From contig CAYOWK010000003.1 in NCBI GenBank assembly GCA_964407665.1, positions 1 through 64,000 of the forward strand: 64,000 nt of DNA. Reading direction: 5' to 3'. The DNA comes from CAYOWK01 sp964407665. Lineage in GTDB: Bacteria; Pseudomonadota; Alphaproteobacteria; Caulobacterales; Hyphomonadaceae. Below, piece by piece: positions 28,358 through 36,875 of the stretch (its first letter is position 1; every line of letters starts with the position of its first letter). The notes beneath the pieces were generated by a model. That model was not told the origin of the DNA and did not search any database. It saw nothing but the letters and a program-made list of their open reading frames with translations. Position numbers and translations under genes: made by a program.

Positions 28358-29316
28358 GCGGCGCAGCGGCGCCGGGCGCGCGGCCAGGGATCGCCGGGCG
28401 GCTCTGGACCTATCAGGGCGAGCGCTTTCCGGTTGTGAAGCACGGGATGCTGATCGCCGCCTTTGGCGCGTCGGCGGTCTGCCTGTCAGCCCTGCTGCGG
28501 GGCGGCGTGCCGGATGTGAAAGCGGTTCTCGTCGCCATCATCGTTCTGTTCGGCCTGTTCCTGCAGCTGAGGGTCGCTGACGAGCACAAGGACGCAGCCG
28601 ATGACGCCGCCTTTCGGCCGGAGCGGCCTGTGCCGCGCGGACTGGTCACCCTTTCGGAGCTCCGTTGGCTGGCGGCGGCGGCGGCGGTCCTCCAGGTCGC
28701 TATGACGGCCTGGCTGGACTGGCGGCTGCTCGGGCTGCTGGCGGTGGCGTGGGGCTGGATGGCGCTGATGACGCGCGAGTTCTTCGTTCCGGAGTGGCTG
28801 AAGGCGCGGCCGGTGCTCTACATGGTCTCGCACATGGCGGTCATGCCGCTGATCGATCTCTATGCGACGGCGTGCGACTGGCTCCCGGCCGGCATGGACA
28901 AGGGCGCGGGTGACGCATTCGGGCCGGCGCTGGGCGCGTTTCTGGCGTTGTCGTTCGCGAATGGGATCGTTCTGGAGATCGCCCGCAAGTGCTGGGCGCC
29001 CGAGCAGGAGCGCGACGGCGTGGAGACCTATTCGCGGCTGTGGGGTGCAGAAAGAGCGGGACTCGCCGTGACCGTTGCGGCGTTCGCGGGGTTGGCCCTG
29101 TCTGCGTTTGTCCATGCCGAGACCTATGCGCACGTCGGGTTCCTGATCGGATTGCTGGCGTTGGGCGGCTGGGCGATGACTGCCGCCGTGCTCTATGCAA
29201 CGGGCCCGACCGTGAAGGCCGCCAAGGGGCTGGAGACGGCTGCCGGTGGCTTTGTACTGGGCAACTATCTGCTGCTGGGCGTCCTGCCTATGCTTGTGGA
29301 GATCGCGCTGCCATGA
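28354..29316 (+). CDS. UbiA-family membrane prenyltransferase-like protein
   Basis: The product of about 320 residues has eight or nine hydrophobic segments. The first Asp-rich motif is in LRVADEHKDAADD (Asp76 and Asp80), followed by RPERPVPRG as in UbiA enzymes; EIARKCWAPEQERDGVETYSRLWG stands where the second motif is expected. UbiA proteins transfer polyprenyl groups to aromatic or lipid acceptors. The second motif is rich in Glu rather than DxxxD, so the substrate may be unusual. The GTG start overlaps the HMG-CoA reductase stop by 4 nt, implying translational coupling. Its likely job is to attach an isoprenoid in the operon's pathway (inference). Confidence 0.82.
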   Translation: MSGAAAPGARPGIAGRLWTYQGERFPVVKHGMLIAAFGASAVCLSALLRGGVPDVKAVLVAIIVLFGLFLQLRVADEHKDAADDAAFRPERPVPRGLVTLSELRWLAAAAAVLQVAMTAWLDWRLLGLLAVAWGWMALMTREFFVPEWLKARPVLYMVSHMAVMPLIDLYATACDWLPAGMDKGAGDAFGPALGAFLALSFANGIVLEIARKCWAPEQERDGVETYSRLWGAERAGLAVTVAAFAGLALSAFVHAETYAHVGFLIGLLALGGWAMTAAVLYATGPTVKAAKGLETAAGGFVLGNYLLLGVLPMLVEIALP

Positions 29317-31802
29317 GCTTCATTCTGTCGGGAGAGGCGTTGCGCGATCCGGCGCAGGCGGGCGGCAAGGGCGCGGCTCTGGCAAAGCTTCAGTCGGCGT
29401 TTACCGTGCCCGCGTTCTTTGTGATCTCTGCTGACGGGTTTGATGACGCCGGGCTGAAGCCGGATGCAGCGGACGGTCTGGCGGCGGCTCTCGCTGCGCT
29501 CGGAGCAGGGCCCTTTGCAGTGCGGTCTTCTGGCCGGGAAGAAGACGGGGCTGACGCTGCCCATGCCGGGCAGTTCACGACCGAGCTGAACGTGATGGCT
29601 GCAGATGTGTCCGATGCGGCGCACCGGGTCTGGCGTTCGGGATTCACCGAAACCCTCGCGCAATACCGCAGGTCGCACGGGTTGCCAGACACGCCTCAGC
29701 CGCCAGCTGTCGTGGTGCAGGTGATGGTTGCGGCCCGGGCTGCGGGCGTCGCGTTCTCGGCCGATCCCGTTAGCGGCGACCGGAATGTCTGCATCATCAG
29801 CGCCGTGAACGGCCTGGCGGATCGGCTGGTCGGCGGAGAGGTGGACGGCGACAGCTATCGGGTTGCGGCGGATGGCCGGACCATCGACGCCCAGCTTGCG
29901 GACGGCGTGGAAGTGCTGGACGAGGCCCGGCGCACGGAGGTGGCGGCGCTGGCGCGGCAGTCCGCCCGGCACTTCGGATCGCCGCAGGACATCGAGTGGG
30001 CGTTCGATGAGGGTGGCCTGAAACTGCTGCAGTCGCGCCCCATCACGACGCTGGCGCCTCTCACGAGCAATGATGACACCCTCACGATCTGGGACAATTC
30101 CAACATCGTTGAAAGCTATCCCGGCGTTGTCTCGGTCCTGACGTTCTCGTTTGCGCGCTACGTCTACAGCCATGTGTACCAGGCGTTTGCGGTGCTGATG
30201 GGCGTCGAGCAGGGCGTCGTTGATGAGCGGCGCACGGTGTTCGAGAACATGCTCGGGCGGGTGGACGGCCGCGTCTACTACAACCTCCTGAACTGGTACC
30301 GCGCGCTGGCGCTGTTCCCCGGGTTCAAGGCCAACCGGTCTTTCATGGAAGGCATGATGGGCGTCTCGGAGGCCCTGCCGCAGGAGCTGGCCGAGGCGAT
30401 TGCGCCACCTGAAACGAATTCAGGCGAGCTGGCGCGCGACAAGCGCAGGCTCTTCCGTGTCGGACTTGGGCTGGTTGGGCACGAGGTGCGGATCCGTTCG
30501 ACGATCCGCGCCTTCTATCTTCGCCTGAACCGGGCGCTTGCAAAGGATGACGCAGCCATCCGGGCGATGTCGCTAAGTGCGCTGGCTGCTGAGTACCGGG
30601 AGCTGGAACAGCAGCTGCTGGCGAAATGGGATGCGCCGCTGATCAACGACTTCCTGTGCATGGTGGCGTTCGGTGTGACGCAGAAGGCCATGACGAAGTG
30701 GGGCGGGGCCGAGGGGGCGGTGTTCCTCGGCAACGTGCTGATCGGTCAGGGGGACATCATATCGGCTGAACCCGCCCGCCGCATTCGGGAAATGGGATTG
30801 ATCGCGGCGAAGCATCCCGGGCTTGCCGCGCGCCTGACGGCTGGCGACGTTGCTGCGATACGCGAGGTCCCGGCGCTGGAGTCGGAGTTTGGCGCCTACA
30901 TCGTCAAGTTCGGGGATCGCTGCACGCAGGAACTCAAGCTGGAGAGCATCCCCCTGGATGAAGAGCCCCGGCAGCTGGTGATGGCGATCGGGGCGGCGGC
31001 GATGAGGGGGGCTGCCACTGGAGAGACGTCTTCCGGCGGGAAGGCCAGGGCGGTCCCTGAAGTGGCGCTTCCGCTGGACCGGATCATTCGTGATCCGGTC
31101 CAGCGGCAGATGGCGACCTGGCTGATCGCATGGACGAAGGCGCGGGTGCGGGACCGGGAGAACCTCCGGTTCGAGCGGACCCGCCTGTTCGGGCGCGTCC
31201 GGCGCATCTTCCTCGCCATGGGCGACCGGTTGGTTGCGGGAGGCGTGCTCGCAGATCGCCGGGACGTCTTTCATCTAACGGTTGAAGAGTTGCTCGGCGC
31301 CATCGAGGGCGCGGGCGTTACCACGGATATCAAGGCTTTGGCGGCGCTTCGCAAAGCGGAACATGAGGGCGCCTTGAGGCGGCTCGACCCGCCGGAGCGG
31401 ATCGAGATGCGGGGCGCGCACATCCTTGGCGCTGCAGCGGCGCCCGCTGTTGCGCCATCCGGGACCGATCAGGCGGAGACCCGCTCCGGACTGGCCTGCT
31501 GCCGTGGGGTGGTGACGGCGCGGGTGCGCGTGATCGAGGATCCACGTGTCGAGGCATTGGTGCCGGGCGAAATTCTGGTGGCGCGGCATACCGATCCGGG
31601 CTGGATTGCGGTGTTCGCAAACGCCGCAGGCGTGATCGCGGAGCGCGGTTCGCTGCTGTCGCATTCGGCCATCGTCGCCCGGGAGATGGGCGTGCCGTGT
31701 GTGGTCGCCGTAAAGGGCGTGACGGCGTGGCTGAAGACAGGCGATACCGTGCGTCTCGATGGCGGTGCGGGGACCGTTGAACGCTTGCAGGGGACGGACT
31801 GA
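29313..31802 (+). CDS. PEP-synthase/rifampicin-phosphotransferase-like phosphotransferase
   Basis: The 829-residue protein has an N-terminal ATP-grasp domain (AGGKGAALAKLQ, FAVRSSGREEDG, AGVAFSADPVSGDR, DIEWAFDEGGLKLLQSRPITTL). A central region of about 430 residues beginning WDNSNIVESYPGVVS follows, then a C-terminal swivelling His domain (ERGSLLSHSAIVAREMGVPCVV) with the phospho-carrier His at about residue 784. This ATP-grasp, substrate domain, His-domain order is that of rifampicin phosphotransferase-type enzymes; no pyruvate/PEP-binding TIM barrel was recognised. It probably phosphorylates a hydroxyl of a pathway intermediate (inference). The ATG overlaps the previous stop (ATGA). The earlier open frame overlaps ubiA. 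Confidence 0.82.
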   Translation: MSFILSGEALRDPAQAGGKGAALAKLQSAFTVPAFFVISADGFDDAGLKPDAADGLAAALAALGAGPFAVRSSGREEDGADAAHAGQFTTELNVMAADVSDAAHRVWRSGFTETLAQYRRSHGLPDTPQPPAVVVQVMVAARAAGVAFSADPVSGDRNVCIISAVNGLADRLVGGEVDGDSYRVAADGRTIDAQLADGVEVLDEARRTEVAALARQSARHFGSPQDIEWAFDEGGLKLLQSRPITTLAPLTSNDDTLTIWDNSNIVESYPGVVSVLTFSFARYVYSHVYQAFAVLMGVEQGVVDERRTVFENMLGRVDGRVYYNLLNWYRALALFPGFKANRSFMEGMMGVSEALPQELAEAIAPPETNSGELARDKRRLFRVGLGLVGHEVRIRSTIRAFYLRLNRALAKDDAAIRAMSLSALAAEYRELEQQLLAKWDAPLINDFLCMVAFGVTQKAMTKWGGAEGAVFLGNVLIGQGDIISAEPARRIREMGLIAAKHPGLAARLTAGDVAAIREVPALESEFGAYIVKFGDRCTQELKLESIPLDEEPRQLVMAIGAAAMRGAATGETSSGGKARAVPEVALPLDRIIRDPVQRQMATWLIAWTKARVRDRENLRFERTRLFGRVRRIFLAMGDRLVAGGVLADRRDVFHLTVEELLGAIEGAGVTTDIKALAALRKAEHEGALRRLDPPERIEMRGAHILGAAAAPAVAPSGTDQAETRSGLACCRGVVTARVRVIEDPRVEALVPGEILVARHTDPGWIAVFANAAGVIAERGSLLSHSAIVAREMGVPCVVAVKGVTAWLKTGDTVRLDGGAGTVERLQGTD

Positions 31803-31807
31803 AGGCA

Positions 31808-32905
31808 ATGGCTGGCACTGACATCGAGAAGCGCGCCTCGTTCGAGATCATCCGCTATGCGCAGGTGTGGGAGGACGCCGACATTCTGGTTGAAGCGCTG
31901 CGGCCTGCGGCGGGCGACACGGTGGTCTCGATTGCGTCTGCCGGCGACAATGCGTTCGCGCTTCTGGCGGAGGGCTGCAAGCAGGTGATCGCGGTAGATA
32001 TGAACCCTGCCCAGCTGGCCTGCGTGCGGCTGCGCAAGGCGATGTATGCGAAGCTGACCCATGACGGTTTTCTGGAGCTGATGGGATCGCGCTCATCCGC
32101 GCGGCGCCGGCAGTTGCTGGAGGATGTGGCTGCGGATCTGTCGGACGAGGACCAGCGCTTCTGGAAGGCGCGGGAGAAGGACGTGCTTCTGCATGGGGCC
32201 GGCGGGGCCGGCAAGTTCGAGCGCTATTTCCGGACCTTTCGCGAGTGGGTGCTGCCCTTCATCCACAACAAGGAGACGATCGAGCAGCTGCTGCGCCATC
32301 GCGAACCGGCTGACCGCGAGCGGTTCTACGAGCAGCACTGGAACATCTGGGGCTGGCGGTGGATGTTGAAGGGCTTCTTCTCGCGAACCGTCATGGGGCG
32401 TCTGGGCCGCGATCCGGCTTTCTTCGATCACGTGGAAGGCAGCCCGGCCGAGCAGGTGGCCCGGCTGACGCGCAAGGCGCTGGTGGAGCAGGACCCGGCC
32501 GCCAACCCCTATCTGCACTGGATCCTCAGGGGCGCCCACGGCAAGGACCTGCCGCGCGCCCTAAGGGAGGAGCAGTTCGACGTGATCCGCGAGCGCCTCG
32601 ACAGGCTGGAGGACCGGCTGTGCACGGTCGAGACCCTGGCCGAGGAGGGTGTGAAGGCTGATGCTTTCAACCTGTCGGACATTTTCGAGTACATGTCTCC
32701 GGAGGCGCATGCGGCTGCCTATGCGTCGATCCTGGCGACATCCCGGCCCGGCGCCCGTATCGCCTACTGGAACATGATGGCGCCAAGACGCGTGCCTGAG
32801 GCGCTGGCCAGTCGTGTTCGCACGAACAGTGAGCTGGAGGCGAAGCTCAGGCCCCTCGACAAGGCGTTCTTCTACCGGGATTTCGTCATCGAGGAGGTTC
32901 TGTGA
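31808..32905 (+). CDS. BtaA-like SAM:diacylglycerol 3-amino-3-carboxypropyl transferase (DUF3419)
   Basis: The 365-residue protein carries the BtaA/DUF3419 SAM-binding signature VVSIASAGDNAFALLAEG...VIAVDMNPAQLACVRLR (about residues 38-76) and the C-terminal NLSDIFEYMSPEAHAAAYASIL...RIAYWNMMAPR. BtaA moves the 3-amino-3-carboxypropyl group of SAM to diacylglycerol in the first step to the betaine lipid DGTS; BtaB then trimethylates it. No BtaB-like methyltransferase is in the window, so the end product may be a non-methylated lipid or a different acceptor. It begins 5 bp after the phosphotransferase stop. Confidence 0.85.
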   Translation: MAGTDIEKRASFEIIRYAQVWEDADILVEALRPAAGDTVVSIASAGDNAFALLAEGCKQVIAVDMNPAQLACVRLRKAMYAKLTHDGFLELMGSRSSARRRQLLEDVAADLSDEDQRFWKAREKDVLLHGAGGAGKFERYFRTFREWVLPFIHNKETIEQLLRHREPADRERFYEQHWNIWGWRWMLKGFFSRTVMGRLGRDPAFFDHVEGSPAEQVARLTRKALVEQDPAANPYLHWILRGAHGKDLPRALREEQFDVIRERLDRLEDRLCTVETLAEEGVKADAFNLSDIFEYMSPEAHAAAYASILATSRPGARIAYWNMMAPRRVPEALASRVRTNSELEAKLRPLDKAFFYRDFVIEEVL

Positions 32906-34227
32906 GCAGCGTGATGATGCTCAGCCTGGGCCGGATCGGCGGCTCTGTGGCCCTGCTGGCCGTCGTGATGTTTCTCACCACACGCCTGGCGAAAGCCGCA
33001 AAGCTGGACCCGGAACTGTCGCGCAAGCTGATCCACATCAGCCTCGGGCTCTACTGCCTGACGTTCCCGTGGATCTTTGCAAGCGCGCTGGAGGTGGCCG
33101 CCACGTGCGCTCTGGCGTGCGGGCTGTTTGTGCTGGCGCGAGGGGTGTTCCGCGCGAAGCTGGGCGAGGGCCTGCATTCGGTTGCGCGCAAGTCATGGGG
33201 CGAGGTGCTGTTTGCGGCTTCGGTCGCGCTGTTGTTCTGGCTCAAGGACGGGACCTACATCAACGAGGCGCAGGGGGAGGCGTCGCCGGGACCGATCCTG
33301 TATGTGCTGCCGATCCTGATCCTGACGTTGTGCGACGCTGCCAGCGCGCTGGTGGGCTCGCGCTACGGGCAGACACGGTTTCGCATCGAGGAAGGCCTGA
33401 AGAGCGTCGAGGGGGTGGTGGCCTTTGCCATGACGGCGTGGCTGGCCTCGCTCATCGCGCTGCTGCTGCTGACGGATATCGGGCGCGGCGAGGTTGTGCT
33501 GCTGGCCTTCATCACCGCTGTGTTCGGCGCGCTGCTGGAGGCCGCGAGCTGGCGCGGGCTCGACAACCTGTTCATTCCGCTTGGTCTCTATTTCCTGCTG
33601 GCCAACCTGCTGCACCTCGGCGTCTTCGGACTGTCCGGTGTCGCGGCCATGTTCTTCCTTGTGCTGCTGGGGCTTGTGCATCTGACGCAGAGATCGGGCG
33701 GGTCGCGCCATTTCATCGCGACGGCTGCGACGCTGTTTTTCTGCATCGGGATTTTCTCGGGTGTGGAGAGCGTCATCACGCCGGCGCTGGCGGTGGGCGC
33801 CTATCTCGCGTGCGTGCGCCTGACGAAGGCGGAGCGGCCGGAGCATGACGATCTCAACCTGCTGCTTGTCATCCTGTCGCTGGCGCTGGCCTTCTTTGTC
33901 GCGAGCAATGTCGCCAGGGTTGATACCATCTACGCCTTCAACCTGGCGTTTGCGGGGCTGGCCGCCGGGATTGTTGCGCGGTTCGGGACGAGTCTGCTGG
34001 CCGTGCTTGGCATGATCGTCGCGGGCGCGGTGGCAATGTCCGTGCGGACGCTCTGGATGGAGGGCGTCAGCGAGGCGGCGTGGTGGTACACAGGGCTGGG
34101 TCTGGTCGGGATCAGCATCGTGGCAATCACCGGCGGCATGATCCGGGGGCGCAAGCTGCGGCCGTGGCTGGCGCTGGGCGGAATCTCGTTGACCGTCGGG
34201 ATCGCCTCGATACCTGCATCGCCCTGA
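32902..34227 (+). CDS. Phytol/dolichol kinase-like polytopic membrane protein
   Basis: The 441-residue protein has about twelve hydrophobic segments. The N-terminal half contains ELSRKLIHISLGLYCL and LCDAASALVGSRYGQTRFRIEEGLKSVEGVVAF, the CTP-dependent polyprenol-kinase pattern (D-x2-A/S-x3-G-x3-G...KS-x-EG). Such enzymes phosphorylate phytol, dolichol or farnesol-type alcohols. The C-terminal half is further membrane sequence with no motif I recognise and is longer than typical phytol kinases. The GTG start overlaps the btaA-like stop (GTGA). A role in activating an isoprenoid alcohol would fit the UbiA neighbour. Confidence 0.75.
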   Translation: MSSVMMLSLGRIGGSVALLAVVMFLTTRLAKAAKLDPELSRKLIHISLGLYCLTFPWIFASALEVAATCALACGLFVLARGVFRAKLGEGLHSVARKSWGEVLFAASVALLFWLKDGTYINEAQGEASPGPILYVLPILILTLCDAASALVGSRYGQTRFRIEEGLKSVEGVVAFAMTAWLASLIALLLLTDIGRGEVVLLAFITAVFGALLEAASWRGLDNLFIPLGLYFLLANLLHLGVFGLSGVAAMFFLVLLGLVHLTQRSGGSRHFIATAATLFFCIGIFSGVESVITPALAVGAYLACVRLTKAERPEHDDLNLLLVILSLALAFFVASNVARVDTIYAFNLAFAGLAAGIVARFGTSLLAVLGMIVAGAVAMSVRTLWMEGVSEAAWWYTGLGLVGISIVAITGGMIRGRKLRPWLALGGISLTVGIASIPASP

Positions 34228-34243
34228 ACCGGAGGTTTCGGAC

Positions 34244-35026
34244 ATGAACATCTTCCGTGAGACGCCGGACTGGGATGGTCTGAAGACAGCCGTGCTTGGG
34301 TACACGGATGATCCGGCAGCCTTGATTGAGGCGAAGCGCCAGCTGAAGTCCGAGGGCTTCGAGGCCGTTCTGGGGCCCATGGAGGGATCGACCTGGGGCA
34401 GGCACCGGCTGGTGACGGAGAGCGATGGCAGCGCCCCGTTCCTGATGGAGCCGGTCAATCCGCCGGGTGTGCTGGAAGCCTATGAGAGCGCCGGACTGAC
34501 GGTGGTTTCCCGATACCAGTCGTCTGTCCGTGACGTCGATGTGGCGCCCAGTTCAACGCCTCCGGTGGCTAGGCTCAGGCTGCGCAACATCGACCTTTCA
34601 CAGGCTGAAAATGAGCTTGCCGCCATCCATGCGTTGTCGGTCGAGGCGTTCGCAGGCAACCGCTACTACGCGCCAATCAGCCGGGAGGCGTTTGTCGGCA
34701 GCTACAGACCGGTTCTGCCGGCGGTCGATGCGGAGCTGGTGTTTCTGGCCGAGGATGAGGCTGGCGAACTGAAGGGCTTCCTGTTCGCAGTCCCGAACCG
34801 GAGCGAAGGCGCGCGGCCCGGAAGCGTCGTCCTGAAGACCTATGCATCGCGCGTGAGGGGCGCCGGCTCGATGCTGGCGAATGCGTTCCACCAGCGCGCG
34901 CGGGACAAGGGGTTTGAGCGTGTCATCCATGCCCTGATGCATGAGGACAACCTCTCGGCCCGGCACAGCGAGAACACGGGTGGCCGTGTCTTCCGGCGAT
35001 ACGCGCTCTGGGGCGCCCGGCTTTGA
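34244..35026 (+). CDS. GNAT-like N-acyltransferase
   Basis: The 260-residue protein has a C-terminal half of GNAT type: ENELAAIHALSVEAFAGNRYYAPIS, FLAEDEAGELKGFLFAVPN, VVLKTYASRVRGAGSMLANAFHQRARDKGFERVIHALMHEDNLSARHS. The acetyl-CoA-binding beta-bulge is replaced by RGAGSML, close to the usual R/Q-x2-G-x-G/A. The N-terminal 100 residues (LIEAKRQLKSEGFEAVLGPMEGSTWGRHRLV) may be a second, degenerate GNAT unit. It begins 16 bp after the kinase-like gene, the longest gap in the operon. The substrate could be the amine of the BtaA product, but that is speculation. Confidence 0.68.
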   Translation: MNIFRETPDWDGLKTAVLGYTDDPAALIEAKRQLKSEGFEAVLGPMEGSTWGRHRLVTESDGSAPFLMEPVNPPGVLEAYESAGLTVVSRYQSSVRDVDVAPSSTPPVARLRLRNIDLSQAENELAAIHALSVEAFAGNRYYAPISREAFVGSYRPVLPAVDAELVFLAEDEAGELKGFLFAVPNRSEGARPGSVVLKTYASRVRGAGSMLANAFHQRARDKGFERVIHALMHEDNLSARHSENTGGRVFRRYALWGARL

Positions 35027-36432
35027 ACCTGATCGACGCCTTTCTCACGCAGGTCGAAGCGCGCCCGGAGCAGACGGCCATCGTGACGCCGCGCGGTGAG
35101 CGAGTGAGCTATGCGGCTCTCGCCCGGCGGTCTTCGGCTCGGGCTCACGCCTATGAGCGCGCTGGCATCGGGCCGGGTGACGTGGTGCTGATCGCCCACG
35201 GCGTGTCGGTCGAGTTGTACGAAGTGCTGCTGGGAGTGTTCCGCCTCGGCGCCGTGGCGATGTTTCCCGAGCCCGCCGCCGGCCTGCGCGGCGTGGGGCT
35301 GGCGATTGAGGCCGTGCATCCCAAGGCCATGGCCGCCGGGCCGCTGGCGACCTGGCTGCGCTGGCTGTCGCCGGAGATGCGGAAGCTGCCATTGCTTCCC
35401 TATGGCGTGGAGGTTGGAGGCGATCGCGTCGTTCCCACGCCGGGCGATCGTCCCGCGCTGATCACCTTTACATCGGGTTCGACCGGGAGGCCGAAGGGCA
35501 TCGTCCGGTCCGGCGATTTCCTGATGCTGCAGCACGCCCTGCTGGAGCAGCTGCGGCGGACGACGCCGGACGATGTCGATCTGATCTCGTTGCCGGTGTT
35601 CATCCTGAGCAATCTGGCGGCCGGCGCGACCAGCGTGATCCCGCAAGGGAAGCTGACGCGGCCGGCCTCTCTCGACGGCGAGAAACTGCGGGCGCAGATA
35701 CGGCAGGCCGGTGTGAACCGGATCGTGGCCCCTCCGGCCGTCGCGGCGCGCATTGCGGAGGGTGCGGGCATGGTGAGCGACTTGAAGGCCGTGTTCACGG
35801 GCGGCGGGCCGGTGTTCCCGAACCTCCTCCACGCGCTGGAGAGCATGGCGCCGTCGGCGGCCATCCATGCCGTCTACGGGTCGACAGAAGCGGAGCCTAT
35901 CGCGCATCTCGATGTAAAGGAGATTGGCGCTTCGGACTGGGAGGCGATGGCCTCTGGTGCAGGGCTTCTTGCAGGCAGGCCCATCGCAGCGATTGCCGTG
36001 GAGTTGCGTGACCACGAGATTTTCGTGAGTGGGCCGCACGTCAATCAGGGGTATCTGAACCCTGAGGATGACCTGACCACCAAGAGCGTGAGGGACGGGC
36101 GCCTCTGGCATCGCACTGGCGACGCCGGGCGGTTCGACGATCAGGGACGCCTGTGGCTGCTGGGCCGGCGTGAGGCTGCATCGGGGGGACTGTTCCCGTT
36201 CGCCGTGGAGACCGCCGCCATGAGCTGGAGCGGCGTCCGGCAGGCAGCGCTTCTGGCTGAGGAGGGCAAGGCGGTTCTGGCCGTGGCGGGCGACGGTCTT
36301 GATGCGCGTGCACTCAGGGACAAAGCCGTCGGGATGGGCATGACCGACCTGCGTGTGGTCAAAGCCGTCCCCATGGACGTCAGGCACAATTCGAAAGTGG
36401 ACTACGGCCGCTTGCGGAAGTTGCTGACGTGA
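35023..36432 (+). CDS. AMP-forming acyl-CoA synthetase/ligase-like enzyme
   Basis: The 469-residue ANL-superfamily enzyme has the P-loop FTSGSTGRPKG, the A5 motif YGSTEAEPIA, the hinge region HRTGDAGRFDDQGRLWLLGR, and the C-terminal catalytic lysine in RHNSKVDYGRLRKLL. It should adenylate a carboxylate and transfer it to CoA, a carrier or an amine. The A5 motif ending in EP-IA is like those of OleC-type beta-lactone synthetases, an alternative that cannot be settled here. It is shorter than most acyl-CoA synthetases. The TTG start overlaps the GNAT stop (TTGA). Confidence 0.82.
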   Translation: MNLIDAFLTQVEARPEQTAIVTPRGERVSYAALARRSSARAHAYERAGIGPGDVVLIAHGVSVELYEVLLGVFRLGAVAMFPEPAAGLRGVGLAIEAVHPKAMAAGPLATWLRWLSPEMRKLPLLPYGVEVGGDRVVPTPGDRPALITFTSGSTGRPKGIVRSGDFLMLQHALLEQLRRTTPDDVDLISLPVFILSNLAAGATSVIPQGKLTRPASLDGEKLRAQIRQAGVNRIVAPPAVAARIAEGAGMVSDLKAVFTGGGPVFPNLLHALESMAPSAAIHAVYGSTEAEPIAHLDVKEIGASDWEAMASGAGLLAGRPIAAIAVELRDHEIFVSGPHVNQGYLNPEDDLTTKSVRDGRLWHRTGDAGRFDDQGRLWLLGRREAASGGLFPFAVETAAMSWSGVRQAALLAEEGKAVLAVAGDGLDARALRDKAVGMGMTDLRVVKAVPMDVRHNSKVDYGRLRKLLT

Positions 36433-36875
36433 GGGCCTGGCGGCAGATCAGGTCCGATTGGCCCGGAATGTCGGCGGCGGACCGGACACGGGTGGTGCTG
36501 GCGTTGGGATTTCCGCTTGGCGCAGTGTTGCATATCGGCTGGCTGATCTGGCACGGCGATCCATTCTATCACGGCCCGGCGCCCGAATGGGCCGTGTGGT
36601 TCTGGTATGGCCTGTGCGTCACGGACTGTATCGTCTGCTGGCTCCTGCTGACGCGGCCCCGTGCAGGTGTCGTTGCGGCGGCGCTGACGATGGCAACCAC
36701 GCTGGTCGTGAACTGGACCCAGTTCCCGACCTTCGAGGTTCAGTTCAACTACGTGCTTATAGGCCTAAGCGTCTTTGGAGCTGCTGTAGCGTTGACGGCT
36801 GGCTGGCTGTGGCGGGCGTCTCGCTGGCGGCTTGAGCCGGCGGAGCGTCCGTCATCAGGACAAAGCGCCGGTTGA
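36429..36875 (+). CDS. Small four-helix membrane protein
   Basis: The 148-residue product has about four hydrophobic segments (VVLALGFPLGAVLHIGWLIW, WAVWFWYGLCVTDCIVCWLLL, GVVAAALTMATTLVV, FNYVLIGLSVFGAAVALTAGWLW) and no family I recognise. The GTG start overlaps the ligase stop, making it the last gene of the operon. Its last 119 bp lie opposite the 3' end of the carbonic anhydrase gene on the other strand, an unusually long convergent overlap. Confidence 0.68.
   Translation: MRAWRQIRSDWPGMSAADRTRVVLALGFPLGAVLHIGWLIWHGDPFYHGPAPEWAVWFWYGLCVTDCIVCWLLLTRPRAGVVAAALTMATTLVVNWTQFPTFEVQFNYVLIGLSVFGAAVALTAGWLWRASRWRLEPAERPSSGQSAG

Noticed and set aside
27071..36875. Complete mevalonate pathway operon
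   Set aside because: Only the reductase is present; no HMG-CoA synthase, mevalonate or phosphomevalonate kinase, decarboxylase or IPP isomerase was found.
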